A stretch of DNA of 64,000 nt from Rhea pennata (lineage: Eukaryota; Chordata; Aves; Rheiformes; Rheidae): the NCBI RefSeq assembly GCF_028389875.1, contig NC_084663.1:116011301-116075300 (forward strand), read 5' to 3'. A program made the translations under genes and the position numbers. Below the pieces are notes generated by a model, which worked only from the letters and a program-made list of their open reading frames with translations, was not told where the DNA came from and searched no databases. How positions within the stretch are numbered: the stretch's first letter is position 1; each line of letters opens with the position of its first letter. This document shows positions 63,491-64,000 of the stretch, in pieces.

Positions 63491-64000
63491 GGCAAGTTAA
63501 AAACAACTCCAAGCCTAATGACTGTTTTTAGTGGTGACCCGGAGACAAGAAGAAAGCAAGGAAAGCGCTCTCTGTGAGCTCTCTGATTTATTACCACCCG
63601 CTGTCTGAAATAAAGCAAGTCAAAAAGATTGTTAAGTCCTGCTGTGGTCTCGGGTACTAAATCTGCCAAACGAATAATTCTGCTGCTTGTTGTTAACAGG
63701 TCCCCGAAATGTGAAACAAAAGGTACAAGCAATATGTTGCTCCCCTCTCTAATCGTAAATGCAGTTCTTCAGGCAAGGTGTTCCTTAACACAAAATCATT
63801 GCAAAGCAGCAGCAACAGAGAGGTGAAGCGAAATAAAAACCCCATGCAACATTTCTACACTCTTCTATTTTTTTATTTATTTTTGTGTAGATAACTGGCT
63901 TCAAAGGGTAAGCAGATATAACAGAACTATGTGCTATTGCCAAGCTGTGGTTGAAAGGAGAAAGCCTAATGTGAGATTACACTGTTCTTCAGTTTCTGGC

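Noticed and set aside
1-64000. CRISPR arrays, operons, prophage or bacterial genes
   Set aside because: Composition, single-exon claudins and CR1 elements show vertebrate DNA; no regularly spaced direct repeats are present.

Overview
This window looks like intergenic-rich vertebrate DNA, most likely from a bird (another sauropsid is possible). The reasons are two intact single-exon claudin genes in the order and orientation known for the CLDN17-CLDN8 pair of amniotes, CR1-type LINE remnants rather than Alu, L1 or B elements, and compact spacing (about 13 kb between the claudins; the human pair is several times further apart as I recall). There is no sign of bacterial or viral genome organisation. 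Most open frames in the window are chance frames in AT-rich or low-complexity DNA, and many would need a GTG or TTG start.

Only two protein-coding genes can be supported, both on the minus strand. CLDN17 (33184-33852, 222 aa) and CLDN8 (46167-46841, 224 aa) are four-pass tight-junction proteins. Both have the claudin first-loop motif W30 / G49-L50-W51 / C54 / C64 and a C-terminal Tyr-Val PDZ ligand. They are tandem paralogues that build selective paracellular barriers or pores in epithelia and attach to ZO-type PDZ scaffolds. CLDN8 lies in a GC/CpG-rich block with a perfect C/EBP-type palindrome just upstream. CLDN17 has more ordinary composition and a weak CCAAT/CACCC/TATA-like promoter arrangement. 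Both carry the same ten-base E-box-containing string, CAGGTGAAAA, upstream of the ATG.

Layout. 1-5470: gene-free AT-rich DNA. 5475-5640: CR1 3' end. 6790-7960: a repeat-derived block that looks like a solitary LTR, with TATA box, degenerate internal repeats, a (TG)22 array and AATAAA. 7990-22070: gene-free. 22080-22850: decayed CR1-like LINE reverse-transcriptase region. 23100-23340: isolated CpG-rich patch. 23400-33100: gene-free. 33131-34150: CLDN17 with flanks. 34200-41480: gene-free, with a TGATCA cluster at 37808-37909. 41480-42130: second CR1-like LINE remnant. 42130-45630: gene-free. 45639-47000: CLDN8 with flanks. 47000-64000: gene-free, with CpG-rich patches at 48561-48670 and 63240-63490; the second contains a 16-bp palindrome in an alternating purine-pyrimidine run.

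I found no convincing undescribed biological system. The points most worth a second look are the unusual residues in CLDN8, the short CpG islands without genes, the TGATCA cluster and the LTR-like block. All family assignments come from reading the sequence and from memory of consensus sequences, not from database searches.
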